Source: Roseomonas nitratireducens (GTDB lineage: Bacteria; Pseudomonadota; Alphaproteobacteria; Acetobacterales; Acetobacteraceae). From it: a stretch of DNA of 64,000 nt. The notes beneath the pieces were generated by a model that did no database searches, was not told the origin of the DNA, and saw only the letters and a program-made list of their open reading frames with translations. This document shows, piece after piece, positions 55,886 through 64,000 of the stretch. Positions within the stretch are counted from its first letter, which is position 1. The number at the start of each line of letters is the position of its first letter. The DNA lies in NCBI RefSeq assembly GCF_017813355.1, contig NZ_JAGIYZ010000004.1:1-64000 (forward strand), in the 5' to 3' direction. A program made the translations under genes and the position numbers.

Positions 55886-56769
55886 GCCGCGAAGGCCCGC
55901 GCCGCGAGCGCGGCGAGATGGTCGTGCCCCATCCGCGCATAGGTCAGCGGATGCGCCTTCGCCGGGTCCTGCTCGGCCTCCACCACCAGCCAGCCCTGGT
56001 AGCGGCCTTCAGCGAGCGCGGCGAGCACGGGCGCGAAATCCACCATGCCGTCGCCGGGGACGGTGAACATTCCTTCGAGCACCGCTTCCAGGAACGGCAG
56101 GTCGGCGGCCTTGGCGCGCGCCAGCACGTCCCGCCGCACATCCTTGCAATGGACATGGGCGATGCGCCCGGCATGGCGCCGCGCCATCGCGACCGGATCG
56201 CCGCCGGCCGCGGTCAGGTGGCCGGTGTCGAGCAGCAATTCGACCTCCGGCCCCGTCGCGTCCATCAGCCGGTCGATCTCGGCCGCGCTTTCCACCACCG
56301 TGCCGAGGTGGTGATGGTAGGCGAGGCGCAGGCCGCGCGCCGCCATGCGCCGCGCCATCTCGGTCATGCGCGGCGCCAGCACGGCCCAGTCGGCATCCGA
56401 CAGCATCGGGCGGCGGGACAGCGGCGTGGCGCGCGCGCCATGCACGGCGCGGGAGACCTCGGCGAAGACGCAGGCCGTGCAGCCCATGGCGGCGAGCAGC
56501 GCGAGATGGGGTTCGGCCGCCGCCATCTCGGCATCCACGTCGCGTTCGAGCAGGCGGGAGCCGTACCAGCCCGAGGCCAGCGCCAGCCCGTGCCGCGCGA
56601 GGATGGGCCCGAGCGTGGCCGCGTCGCGGGGAAACTTGTTGCCGAGCTCGACCCCCGCGAAGCCCGCCTGCTTCGCTTCCGCGAGGCAGGTCTCGAGCGG
56701 CGTCTCCGCGCCGAGCTCGGGCATGTCGTCATTGGTCCAGGTCAGCGGGTTGATGGCGAGGCGGATCAT
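55882..56769 (-). CDS. iolE: myo-inosose-2 dehydratase
   Basis: IolE dehydrates scyllo-inosose to a diketone in myo-inositol catabolism. The 295-residue TIM-barrel protein has RLAINPLTWTNDDMPELGAETPLETCLAEAKQAGFAGVELGNKFPRD (about residues 3-49), metal-binding YHHHLGTVVESAAEIDRLM (about 150-168), LLLDTGHLTAAGGDPVAMARRHAGRIAHVHCKDVR (about 178-212) and a late Glu in VVEAEQDP. ATG 56769 falls one base before the iolD stop region, and its stop overlaps the next ATG, so the operon is iolD-iolE-cDPG synthetase homologue. Other xylose-isomerase-like TIM barrels share this fold, but the adjacent iolD secures the call. Confidence 0.95.
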   Translation of the reverse strand: MIRLAINPLTWTNDDMPELGAETPLETCLAEAKQAGFAGVELGNKFPRDAATLGPILARHGLALASGWYGSRLLERDVDAEMAAAEPHLALLAAMGCTACVFAEVSRAVHGARATPLSRRPMLSDADWAVLAPRMTEMARRMAARGLRLAYHHHLGTVVESAAEIDRLMDATGPEVELLLDTGHLTAAGGDPVAMARRHAGRIAHVHCKDVRRDVLARAKAADLPFLEAVLEGMFTVPGDGMVDFAPVLAALAEGRYQGWLVVEAEQDPAKAHPLTYARMGHDHLAALAARAFAA

Positions 56770-56770
56770 C

Positions 56771-58603
56771 TCAGGCTCCGGTGCGGCGGCGGGCGCGACT
56801 GGTCTCGTAGGCGGCGCGCGCCTGGCGCTGGGCGGCGTCGCGCGGCACGGCGCTGACCGGAACGTCCCACCAGGCGCCGCCTTCCTGCGTCGAGGATTGC
56901 GGGTCGGTCGCGACGACCAGCACGGTGGTGCGCTTCGCGCGGAATGCGCGGGGCAGCGCTTCCTCCAGCGCCGCGACGCCGTCGAGCGCGACGGCATCCG
57001 CGCCGAGGCTCCGCGCATGGGCGGCGAAGTCGATCGCCGGCGCAGCGTCCTCCAGCAGGTTGTTGAAGGGCGCGCCGCCGGTGCCCTTCTGCAGCCGGTT
57101 GATGCAGCCGAAGCCGCGATTGTCGAGCAGCACGATCGTCAGCTTCGCGCCGAGCGCGACCGAGGTCGCGATCTCGCTGTTCATCATCAGGTACGATCCG
57201 TCGCCCACCATCACCACCACCTCGCGCTCCGGCATGGCGAGCTTCGCGCCGAGGCCGCCCGCGATCTCGTAGCCCATGCAGGAATAGCCGTATTCGAGGT
57301 GGTAGGAGGCCGCGTCCGTCGCGCGCCAAAGCTTGTGCAATTCCCCCGGCAGCCCGCCCGCGGCGCAGACCACGATGCCGGCCCTGGGCATGGCGCGGTT
57401 GACGGCGCCGAGCACCTGCGCGTCGGTCGGCAGCGCGCCGCGCTTCGGGGGCGCGGTCAGCCGCGCGACGGTGGCGTGCCAGCGCGCGGTCGCGGCCTCG
57501 GCCCGCCGTGTCCAGGCGGCGGGCGCCTGCCAGCCGCCCAGCGCGGCGGTCAGCGCGGCGATCCCGCGCGCCGCGTCCGCCACCAGCGGCAGCGCATCGT
57601 GCTTCGCCGCGTCGAAGCCGCCGACGTTCAGACCGATCAGGCGCGCCTGCGGGAACAGTGCGCGCGAACCGCTGGTGAAGTCCTGCAGCCGCGTGCCGAT
57701 GGCCAGCACCACATCCGCTGCCTCGGCCAGCGCATTGGCGGATGCCGCGCCGGTCACGCCGATCGCCCCCGCATTGCGCGGATGGTCCCAGGGCAGGCTG
57801 CCCTTGCCGGCCTGGGTTTCCGCCACCGGCACGCCATGCGCCGCGGCGAATGCGGCGAGCGCCGCTTCCGCCCCCGCATACTTCACCCCGCCGCCGGCGA
57901 TGACGAGCGGCCGCTTCGCGCGGGCGAGCGCCGTGGTGGCGTCGGCCAGTTCGCGCGCATCGGGTTCCGGCGCGCGGATGCGATGCAGGCGCGGGCGCAG
58001 GAAATCCTCCGGCACGTCCAGCGCCTCGGTCTGCACATCCTGCGGGAAGGCGATGGTGGCCGGGCCGCATTCCGCCGGGTCGGTCAGCACGCGCAGCGCG
58101 GCGGGCAGGGAGGAGAGGATCTGCTCCGGCCGGGTGATGCGGTCGAAGAAGCGGGAGACGGGGCGGAAGCAGTCATTGGCCGAGACGGTCGGGTCGCCGA
58201 ACTGCTCGACCTGTTGCAGCACGGGGTCCGGCCCGCGCGTGGCGAAGACATCGCCCGGCAGGAACAGCACGGGCAGGCGGTTCACATGCGCGACCGCGGC
58301 GGCCGTGACCATGTTGGTCGCGCCCGGCCCGATCGAGGTGGTGCAGGCCATCATCCGCCGCCGCGCATGCGTCTTTGCGTAGGCGATGGCGGCATGCGCC
58401 ATGGCCTGCTCGTTGTGCGCGCGGAAGGTGGGCAGGCGCTTCCCCGCCGCCTGCAGGGCGGGGCCCAGGCCCGCGACATTGCCATGCCCGAAGATGGCGA
58501 AGACGCCGCCGAACAGCGGCACGGCCTTGCCGCCGACCTCGGTCCGCTGCGCGGCGAGGAATCGGATGGTGGCCTCGGCCGCGGTGAGGCGGATGGTCCC
58601 CAT
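56771..58603 (-). CDS. iolD: 3D-(3,5/4)-trihydroxycyclohexane-1,2-dione acylhydrolase
   Basis: IolD is a thiamine-diphosphate enzyme that opens the inositol-derived ring to 5-deoxyglucuronate. The 610-residue protein has an IlvB-like architecture with IolD-specific sequence. PLFGGVFAIFGHGNVAGLGPALQAAGKRLPTFRAHNEQAMAHAAIAYAKTHARRRM (about residues 29-84, catalytic Glu in HNEQAM) and TTSIGPGATNMVTAAA follow. The ThDP motif is VVVMVGDGSYLMMNSEIATSVALG (about residues 463-486). HGNVAGLG and FRAHNEQAMAHAA separate it from acetolactate synthase. It reads away from iolG with an 80-bp divergent gap that should hold the promoters. Confidence 0.96.
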   Translation of the reverse strand: MGTIRLTAAEATIRFLAAQRTEVGGKAVPLFGGVFAIFGHGNVAGLGPALQAAGKRLPTFRAHNEQAMAHAAIAYAKTHARRRMMACTTSIGPGATNMVTAAAVAHVNRLPVLFLPGDVFATRGPDPVLQQVEQFGDPTVSANDCFRPVSRFFDRITRPEQILSSLPAALRVLTDPAECGPATIAFPQDVQTEALDVPEDFLRPRLHRIRAPEPDARELADATTALARAKRPLVIAGGGVKYAGAEAALAAFAAAHGVPVAETQAGKGSLPWDHPRNAGAIGVTGAASANALAEAADVVLAIGTRLQDFTSGSRALFPQARLIGLNVGGFDAAKHDALPLVADAARGIAALTAALGGWQAPAAWTRRAEAATARWHATVARLTAPPKRGALPTDAQVLGAVNRAMPRAGIVVCAAGGLPGELHKLWRATDAASYHLEYGYSCMGYEIAGGLGAKLAMPEREVVVMVGDGSYLMMNSEIATSVALGAKLTIVLLDNRGFGCINRLQKGTGGAPFNNLLEDAAPAIDFAAHARSLGADAVALDGVAALEEALPRAFRAKRTTVLVVATDPQSSTQEGGAWWDVPVSAVPRDAAQRQARAAYETSRARRRTGA

Positions 58604-58683
58604 GGCGTTTCCCCTGCTGCGTTGACGGCCGGGCGATGTTGCGGATGGATGGCGGCGGCCGCAAGCGGGGCCGGAGGAAACGC

Positions 58684-59682
58684 ATGCTCGTCTTCGCGCA
58701 GTTCGGGGCCGGACGGATCGGCGCCATCCATGCCGGGAATCTCGCCGCGAGCGGGACGGCGCGGCTGAAGCACATCGTCGACGTGAACGGCCCGGCCGCC
58801 GCGGCGCTCGCCGGCAAGCACGGGGCGACGGTGTCCGACACCGCGGCCGCGCTGGCCGACCCGGAGGTGGGCGCGGTCATCATCGCCTCCTCCACCGACA
58901 CCCATGCGGACCTGGTGATCGCGGCGGCGAAGGCGGGCAAGGCGATCTTCTGCGAGAAGCCGATCGACCTCGCCTTGCGGCGCGTCGATGCGGCGCTGGC
59001 CGCGGTGCGCGCGGCGGGCGTGCCGATGCTGGTGGGCTTCAACCGGCGCTTCGATCCTTCCTTCGCGGAACTGCATCGCCGGATCGGCGCCGGCGCCATC
59101 GGCACGGTGGAACAGGTGGTCGTCACCAGCCGCGACCCCGGCCTGCCGCCGATCGAATACCTGAAGGTCTCCGGCGGCCAGTTCCGCGACATGACGATCC
59201 ACGACTTCGACATGGCGCGCTGGCTGTTGGGCGAGGAACCCACCGAGGTCTTCGCCTGGGGCGCGGCGCTGGTGGACCCCGCCGTCGCCGCCGCGGGCGA
59301 CATCGATTCCTGCATGGTGCTGCTGCGCTGCGCTTCGGGCCGCATGGCGCACATCAACAATTCCCGCCGCGCTGCCTATGGCTACGACCAGCGCATCGAG
59401 GTGCATGGCAGCGACGGGCGGCTGATCGCCGGCAACCGCGTGGCGACCACGGTCGAGCAGGCGGACGCGCAGGCGGTCAGCAGCGAGAAGCCGCTGCACT
59501 TCTTCCTCGAACGCTATGCGGAGGCGTACCGGATCGAGCTCGCCGCCTTCGTCGACGCCGTCGCGCGCGGGGCGCCCATGCCGGTGGGTGCCGAGGACGG
59601 CCGCCAGGCGCTGGTGCTGGCCGAGGCCGCGCTGCGGTCCCTGCGGGAGAACCGCCCCGTGAAGGTCGCGGAGGTCGCATGA
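58684..59682 (+). CDS. iolG: inositol 2-dehydrogenase (Gfo/Idh/MocA family)
   Basis: IolG oxidises myo-inositol to scyllo-inosose with NAD+. The 332-residue protein has the Rossmann start VFAQFGAGRIGAIHAGNLAAS (about residues 3-23), the CEKPIDL catalytic-lysine motif (about 93-99), LVGFNRRFDPSFAELHRRIGAGAIG and DMTIHDFDMARWLLGEEPTEVFAWG (about 171-195, catalytic Asp/His). ATG 58684 is preceded by CCGGAGGAAACGC; an upstream ATG at 58636 would add a basic stretch not found in the family. Myo-inositol is favoured because iolD and iolE lie next to it. First of three coupled plus-strand genes. Confidence 0.94.
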   Translation: MLVFAQFGAGRIGAIHAGNLAASGTARLKHIVDVNGPAAAALAGKHGATVSDTAAALADPEVGAVIIASSTDTHADLVIAAAKAGKAIFCEKPIDLALRRVDAALAAVRAAGVPMLVGFNRRFDPSFAELHRRIGAGAIGTVEQVVVTSRDPGLPPIEYLKVSGGQFRDMTIHDFDMARWLLGEEPTEVFAWGAALVDPAVAAAGDIDSCMVLLRCASGRMAHINNSRRAAYGYDQRIEVHGSDGRLIAGNRVATTVEQADAQAVSSEKPLHFFLERYAEAYRIELAAFVDAVARGAPMPVGAEDGRQALVLAEAALRSLRENRPVKVAEVA

Positions 59683-60461
59683 GCGCGCTGCCGCCGGTCT
59701 CGCTGAAGGGGCGCGTGCTGCTCGTCACCGGCGGCACGCAGGGCATCGGGGAAGGCATCGCGCGCGCCGCGGCGGAAGCCGGGGCTGCGGGCATCTGCAT
59801 CACCGGGCGCGATGTCGCGCGCGGGCGGGCGGTGGTCGACGCGCTCGGCGTGCCGGCCTGCTTCGTCGCGGCTGACCTTGCCGATGCGGCGGCGACCGCG
59901 CGCATCGTGGACCAGGCCGAGGCCGCGCTCGGCCCCGTCGACGGGCTGGTCAACGCGGCGGGGCTGACGGATCGCGGCACGCTGCTCGACACGCCGGTCG
60001 AGCTGTGGGACCGGCTCTTCGCCGTCAACACGCGCGCGCCCTTCATCCTGACGCAGGCCCTGGCACGGCGCCTCGTGGCGCTCGGGCGGCCGGGCGCGGT
60101 GGTCAACGTCATCACCATGTCGAGCCATGGCGGGCAGCCTTTCCTGACCGCCTATTCGTCGTCCAAGGGTGCGCTCGCGACCTTCACGCGCAACAGCGCG
60201 AACGGGCTGCGGCGCGCGCGCATCCGGGTCAATGGCATCAATATCGGCTGGGCCGACACGCCGGGCGAACACGCCATCCAGGCGCGCGACGGCCGGCCGG
60301 CCGATTGGCTGGAACGCGCCGAGCCGTCGCAGCCCTTCGGCCGGCTGATCCGCCCGCGCGACGTGGCCGGGCTCGCGGTCTACCTGCTTTCGGACGCCGC
60401 CGAGATGATGACCGGCGCGCTGATCGACTTCGACCAGAACGTGATGGGCACCTACGAATGA
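59679..60461 (+). CDS. SDR family oxidoreductase
   Basis: The 260-residue short-chain dehydrogenase has the cofactor motif LLVTGGTQGIGEGIARAAAEAG (about residues 14-35), LVNAAG (about 88-93), catalytic Ser in VITMSSHGGQ and the YSSSKGALATF catalytic Tyr-Lys pair (Tyr about 158, Lys about 162). It lies between iolG and an inositol phosphatase, with overlaps at both ends (ATGA). It may act on another inositol isomer or a later intermediate, but the substrate is not shown by sequence. Confidence 0.94.
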   Translation: MSALPPVSLKGRVLLVTGGTQGIGEGIARAAAEAGAAGICITGRDVARGRAVVDALGVPACFVAADLADAAATARIVDQAEAALGPVDGLVNAAGLTDRGTLLDTPVELWDRLFAVNTRAPFILTQALARRLVALGRPGAVVNVITMSSHGGQPFLTAYSSSKGALATFTRNSANGLRRARIRVNGINIGWADTPGEHAIQARDGRPADWLERAEPSQPFGRLIRPRDVAGLAVYLLSDAAEMMTGALIDFDQNVMGTYE

Positions 60462-61234
60462 CCGACCTTCCCCGCCGCCGCGACGCCGCCGCCGCCATCG
60501 CCGTGGAGGCCGCAGCGCTCGCGGCGCGGCTGCGCGCCGAAGGGGGTGGCGTCGCCAGCCTCAAGGGCGCGCAGGACTTCATCACGGAAGCCGACGGCGC
60601 GACGGAGCGCTTCATCCGCGATCGCCTCGCGCGCGACTTCCCCGGGGAGGCGATCCTGGGCGAGGAGATGGGCGGCGCGGCCGACGGCACCGGCCCGCTC
60701 TGGGTGCTCGACCCGATCGACGGCACCTCCAACTTCGCGCGCGGGGGGGACCGCTGGTGCGTCTCCATCGGCCTGGTGATGGGCGGCCGCGCGGTTGCCG
60801 GCGCCATCGCCCGCCACGCGCCGGGCGAGGTCTTCGCCGCCGCCGAGGGCCATGGCGCGACGCTGAACGGCGCGCCGATCCGCGCCGCGCCCACCACCGA
60901 CATCGGCCGCGCCATCATCGAATGCGGCTGGTCGCTGCGCGTGCCCATCGCGCGCTTCCACCGCATGTCGGAAGCGGTGATGGCGGCGGGCGCGGGGCTG
61001 CGCACCGGCGGGTCGGGCGCGCTCGGGCTGGTGGAAGCGGCGGCCGGGCGGCTCGACGCCTATCTGGAGTTGCACATCAATTCCTGGGACGCGGCGGCGG
61101 CCATCGCCATCGCGCGGGAAGCGGGCTGCTGGACGAACGGCTTCGACAGCGGGGACTGGCTCGCCTCCGGCAATCCTGTCGGCGTCGGCGCGCCAGCGCT
61201 GGGCGCGCGGCTCGCGGCGCTGCTGGAGGCTTGA
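60458..61234 (+). CDS. inositol monophosphatase family protein
   Basis: These Mg2+-dependent phosphatases release inositol from inositol phosphates, though some act on other sugar or nucleotide phosphates. The 258-residue protein has the metal-site motifs ITEADGATERFIRDRLARDFPGEAILGEEMGG (about residues 43-74) and LWVLDPIDGTSNFARG (about 80-95), and the second signature INSWDAAAAIAIAREAGC (about 207-224, Asp in SWDAAA). Together with IolG, IolE and IolD it would allow growth on inositol phosphates. The link is inferred from the overlapping gene order. Confidence 0.93.
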   Translation: MTDLPRRRDAAAAIAVEAAALAARLRAEGGGVASLKGAQDFITEADGATERFIRDRLARDFPGEAILGEEMGGAADGTGPLWVLDPIDGTSNFARGGDRWCVSIGLVMGGRAVAGAIARHAPGEVFAAAEGHGATLNGAPIRAAPTTDIGRAIIECGWSLRVPIARFHRMSEAVMAAGAGLRTGGSGALGLVEAAAGRLDAYLELHINSWDAAAAIAIAREAGCWTNGFDSGDWLASGNPVGVGAPALGARLAALLEA

Positions 61235-61314
61235 ACTGCCGCCCCGGCCGGGGCGTAATCGCTTCGAAGCAACGGACCGCGGCAGCCAAGCCCGGCCCTG
61301 GGAGGTTTCTCGTC

Positions 61315-62343
61315 ATGGCGCTGCGCCGCACGCTTGCCCTGTCCCTGTTCGCCGTCGCCGCGCTGCTGCCCGGTGCCGCGCGCGCGCAGGGCAACCTGAC
61401 CGTCTATTGCTCGGTGCAGGAGGAATGGTGCCGCCCCATGGTGGCGGCCTTCGAGCGCGCCACCGGCATCCGCGTCGCCATGACGCGGAAATCCTCCGGC
61501 GAGACGCTGACGCAGATCCGCGCCGAGGCGTCCAACCCGCGCGGCGATGTCTGGTGGGGCGGCACGGGCGACCCGCATGTGCAGGCGGCCGAGGAGAACC
61601 TGACGGAGGAATATCGTTCCCCGCGCCTCGCCGACCTTCACCCCTGGGCGGTGCGCCAGGCGGAACAGGCGCGCTTCCGCACCGTCGGCATCTATGCCGG
61701 CGCACTCGGCTATTCCTTCAACCAGCGGGAACTGGAGCGCCGCCGCATCGCCGCTCCGCGCTGCTGGGCCGACATCGCGCGCCCCGAATTCCGCGGCGAG
61801 GTCCAGGTGGCGGACCCCAACACCTCCGGCACCTCCTACACCATGCTCGCGACGCTGGTGCAGCTGATGGGGGAGGAACCGGCCTTCACCTATCTCCGCG
61901 CGCTGCATCGCAACGTGAACCAGTACACGCGGTCCGGCGCCGCGCCGGCGCGCGCGGCCGCGACGGGGGAAACGCTGGTCGGCATCACCTTCCTGCATGA
62001 CGCGGTGGCGCAGAAGGTGGGCGGCGCGCCGGTGACGATCGTCGCCCCCTGCGAGGGCACGGGCTACGAGATCGGGTCGATGTCGATCATCCGCGGCGCG
62101 CGGAACATGGAGAACGCCCGCCGCTTCTACGACTGGGCGCTGGGGGCGGAGGCGCAGGCCATCGCCGCGACCGCCAATTCCTACCAGCTGCCGTCCAACC
62201 GCGCTGCGCCCATCCCGCCCCAGGCGCCGCGCTTCGAGGATGTGCGCCTGATCGACTACGACTTCGCCCGCTGGGGCAGCGCCGCGGAGCGCACGCGCCT
62301 GCTGCAGCGCTGGGAGAGGGAAGTCCGCGCCGCCGCGCGCTGA
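61315..62343 (+). CDS. ABC transporter periplasmic substrate-binding protein, Fe3+/phosphonate type
   Basis: The 342-residue protein has a signal peptide (residues 1-24, ending AARAQ) and the FbpA-like pattern NLTVYCSVQEEWCRPMVAAFERATGIRVAMTRKSSGETLTQIRAEASNPRGDVWWGGTGDPH (about 26-87). The central FNQRELERRRIAAPRCWADIARPEFRGEVQVADPNTSGTSYTMLATLVQLMGE (about residues 138-190) follows. This cluster-1 type II fold binds ferric iron, 2-aminoethylphosphonate or phosphorylated sugars; the residues do not settle which. GGGAGGTTTCTCGTC precedes the ATG. It is followed by the cognate permease after 7 bp. Being next to an inositol phosphatase, phosphorylated polyols are a possible ligand. Confidence 0.91.
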   Translation: MALRRTLALSLFAVAALLPGAARAQGNLTVYCSVQEEWCRPMVAAFERATGIRVAMTRKSSGETLTQIRAEASNPRGDVWWGGTGDPHVQAAEENLTEEYRSPRLADLHPWAVRQAEQARFRTVGIYAGALGYSFNQRELERRRIAAPRCWADIARPEFRGEVQVADPNTSGTSYTMLATLVQLMGEEPAFTYLRALHRNVNQYTRSGAAPARAAATGETLVGITFLHDAVAQKVGGAPVTIVAPCEGTGYEIGSMSIIRGARNMENARRFYDWALGAEAQAIAATANSYQLPSNRAAPIPPQAPRFEDVRLIDYDFARWGSAAERTRLLQRWEREVRAAAR

Positions 62344-62350
62344 GCGCCGC

Positions 62351-64000
62351 ATGTCCGCGCTGACGCTCGGCCGGGTCGCGCTGGCCGCGGCGCTTCTCGG
62401 CCTGCTGGCGGCACCCTGGCACGGGCTCGAGGGCGGGTTCGGCGCGTGGCCGGGCGGCGATGCCGCGCCGCTCGCGGTGCTGCTGCTGGACGGGTCGCGC
62501 TGGTGGCTCTGGCCGGTCGTGGCGCTGCTCGCGCTCGCCGCCGCGCCGCTGCTGGCGGGCCGCGCCGCGGGCGGGATGGTCGCGGGCGCGGGGCTCGCCA
62601 TCGTGGCGCTGGTCTTCCTGCAGGGGCAGGCGGTCGGGATGCGCGGGCTCGCCTGGCCGGCGCTGGCGCCGCTGCTGGGCGGGGCGGGGCCGCAGGCCGC
62701 GCTCGGCTGGGGCGGGGCGATGCTGCTCGGCGCCGCGGTCGCGCTCGTCGCGGCCGGCCTCGCGCAGCGCGGGCGGTTCGGCGGGGATGCCTTCATCGCG
62801 CTGCTCGTCATCGGCTGCGGCGCGCTGCTGCTGCTGTTCGTCTTCCTGCCGCTCGCCACCATCCTGTCCGCCGCGGCGGTCGAGGATGGGCGCTTCGCGC
62901 CGGGCGCGCTGGCCACGCGCCTCGCGGCGCCGGAGGCCTGGAGCCTCGCCTGCCTCGCCAGCCACCAGGGCTGCGGCGTGGTGTGGAACACGCTGCTGCT
63001 CGCGGTGCTGACGGCGGTGCTCTCGACGTTGATCGGCCTCGCCTTCGCGCTGCTCGCCGCGCGCGGCGGGGTGCGCGCGCAGCCGGCCTTCCGGGCCATG
63101 ACGCTGCTGCCGCTGATCACGCCGCCCTTCGTCGTCTCCCTTGCCTTGATCGTGCTGTTCGGGCGGACGGGGCTGGTGACGACGGCGCTGTGGGAATGGT
63201 TCGACATCCCGCGCAGCCGCTGGATCTACGGGCTGCCGGGCGTGCTGCTGGCGCAGGTGCTGTCGCAGGCGCCGATCTCCTTCGTGCTGCTGGAAGGGGC
63301 GGTGCGCGCGATCGGGCCGAGCCTCGAGGAAGCGGCATCGACCATGGGCGCGCGGCGCTTCACCGTCTTCCGCACCGTGACCTGGCCGCTGCTGCGCCCG
63401 GCCATCGCCGCCTGCCTGCTGCTCGGCTTCGTCGAGAGCCTGGCCGATTTCGGCAACCCCCTGGTGCTCGGCGGGGATTTCGACGTGCTGTCGACGCGCA
63501 TCTTCTTCGCCATCGCCGGCGCGCGGCACGAACCGGGGCGCGCGGCGGCGCTCGCGCTGCTGCTGCTGGCACTCACGCTCGGCGCCTTCTTCCTGCAGAC
63601 GCTCTGGCTCGGCCGGCGGCGCTACACGACGGTGACGGGCAAGGGGGATTCGGGCGTGCCGTCGCCGCTGCCGCGCGGGCTGAAATTCGCCTGCGGCGCG
63701 GTCGCCTGGCCCTGGATGATCTTCACCGCCGCGGTCTACGGCATCATCCTGGTGGGCGGCTTCGTGCACGATATCGGCCGCGGCGACATGTCCTTCACCT
63801 GGCGCCACATCCTGACGGGCTTCGAGGTGGAATGGCAAAGCGGGCCCGAATTCCGCGGCTCGGCCTGGGACAGCCTGTTCACCACCATCGAGGTCGCGGC
63901 GATCTCGGCGCCGCTGACCGCGGGGCTCGGCATCCTGCTCGCCTGGCTGATCGCGCGGCAATCCTTCCCCGGGCGCGGCGCGCTGGAATTCATGGCCATG
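62351..64000 (+). CDS. ABC transporter permease, Fe3+ type (partial, cut by window edge)
   Basis: Permease of the FbpB/ThiP type in which two six-helix permease modules are fused in one chain. The first 550 codons are present. Six or so helices open the protein, including a long hydrophobic pre-domain (about residues 1-170). The first EAA loop reads EEAASTMGARRFTVFRTVTWPLLRPAI (about residues 325-351), and LVLGGDFDVLSTRIFF follows. The second module begins near residue 440 (FACGAVAWPWMIFTAAVYGIILVGG) and is unfinished. The ATP-binding subunit should follow outside the window. The hydrophobic N-terminal extension is longer than in simple FbpB. Confidence 0.9.
   Translation, partial: MSALTLGRVALAAALLGLLAAPWHGLEGGFGAWPGGDAAPLAVLLLDGSRWWLWPVVALLALAAAPLLAGRAAGGMVAGAGLAIVALVFLQGQAVGMRGLAWPALAPLLGGAGPQAALGWGGAMLLGAAVALVAAGLAQRGRFGGDAFIALLVIGCGALLLLFVFLPLATILSAAAVEDGRFAPGALATRLAAPEAWSLACLASHQGCGVVWNTLLLAVLTAVLSTLIGLAFALLAARGGVRAQPAFRAMTLLPLITPPFVVSLALIVLFGRTGLVTTALWEWFDIPRSRWIYGLPGVLLAQVLSQAPISFVLLEGAVRAIGPSLEEAASTMGARRFTVFRTVTWPLLRPAIAACLLLGFVESLADFGNPLVLGGDFDVLSTRIFFAIAGARHEPGRAAALALLLLALTLGAFFLQTLWLGRRRYTTVTGKGDSGVPSPLPRGLKFACGAVAWPWMIFTAAVYGIILVGGFVHDIGRGDMSFTWRHILTGFEVEWQSGPEFRGSAWDSLFTTIEVAAISAPLTAGLGILLAWLIARQSFPGRGALEFMAM

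Noticed and set aside
56771..58603. Second acetolactate synthase large subunit
   Set aside because: The ThDP architecture is shared, but HGNVAGLG and FRAHNEQAMAHAA blocks and the iolE/iolG context identify IolD.

Overview
This 64 kb window is chromosomal DNA from a very GC-rich alphaproteobacterium, most likely an acetic-acid-bacteria relative of the Roseomonas type (Acetobacteraceae, Rhodospirillales). The pointers are the extreme G/C third-position bias, a circularly permuted two-piece tmRNA gene, ThyX, an hflK-hflC-DUF2065-degP run, short class I IlvC, and several Bug/TctC-type solute receptors. The genus is an inference. Almost all of the window is core chromosome. No phage, insertion sequence or CRISPR array was seen.

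Layout. 1-1872 (-) is the head of the division/cell-wall cluster (mraZ-rsmH-ftsL, running off the left edge), with six GGGA repeats upstream of mraZ. 2204-6013 holds a small secreted protein, RNase P RNA (rnpB, -), a DoxX-like protein, a LysE exporter, an AmiD-type amidase and a TerB/J-domain protein, the last two separated by an 89-bp tandem repeat. 6152-12603 (+) is a fused 5-oxoprolinase-type enzyme overlapping an AsmA-like protein. 12612-17287 (-) carries a ribbon-helix-helix protein, fumC, VOC and RidA proteins, two small proteins and a class I fumarase. 17370-18242 (-) pairs sspB with ssrA, the adaptor and the source of the tag it recognises. 18309-25892 holds an alpha/beta hydrolase, an M20 amidohydrolase, thyX with an HD nucleotidase, ilvD and an Mrp ATPase. 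26081-31793 (+) is the hflKC/degP membrane-proteolysis operon plus a DUF6311 membrane protein. 31763-37175 holds serB, miaA and the ilvB-ilvH-ilvC operon, which ends at a strong terminator. 37176-43726 carries a TetR/TTC38 divergent pair, two TctC-type receptors, a polysaccharide deacetylase, a cupin and a hydroxyacid dehydrogenase. 43829-45612 (+) is leuA. 45696-46831 (+) is a PAAR toxin-like gene overlapping a small gene. 46979-52565 (+) is mreB-mreC-mreD-mrdA-rodA, followed by tRNA-Lys(CTT). 53041-54357 (+) is a TAXI-type receptor. 54530-61234 is a divergent inositol cluster: iolD-iolE-cDPG synthetase homologue (-) and iolG-SDR-inositol phosphatase (+). 61315-64000 (+) starts an iron-type ABC importer and runs off the right edge.

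How the genes work together. Branched-chain amino acid synthesis is well represented (ilvB, ilvH, ilvC, ilvD, leuA). Both ilvB and leuA are preceded by short reading frames rich in regulatory codons: Leu-Leu-Leu-Ile..Val before ilvB and a run of five Leu before leuA. This suggests ribosome-mediated attenuation at both. The window also holds most of the rod-shape machinery and the first genes of the division cluster.

Main points to follow up: a PAAR protein with an anthrax-lethal-factor-like HExxH peptidase tail and an overlapping candidate immunity gene, with no secretion cluster nearby; the two attenuation leaders; a cyclic 2,3-diphosphoglycerate synthetase homologue translationally coupled to inositol catabolism; a tRNA-Lys fragment 1.8 kb from the intact tRNA; a double-hairpin intergenic repeat with compensatory changes; and the minisatellite built from the 3' end of the J-domain gene.
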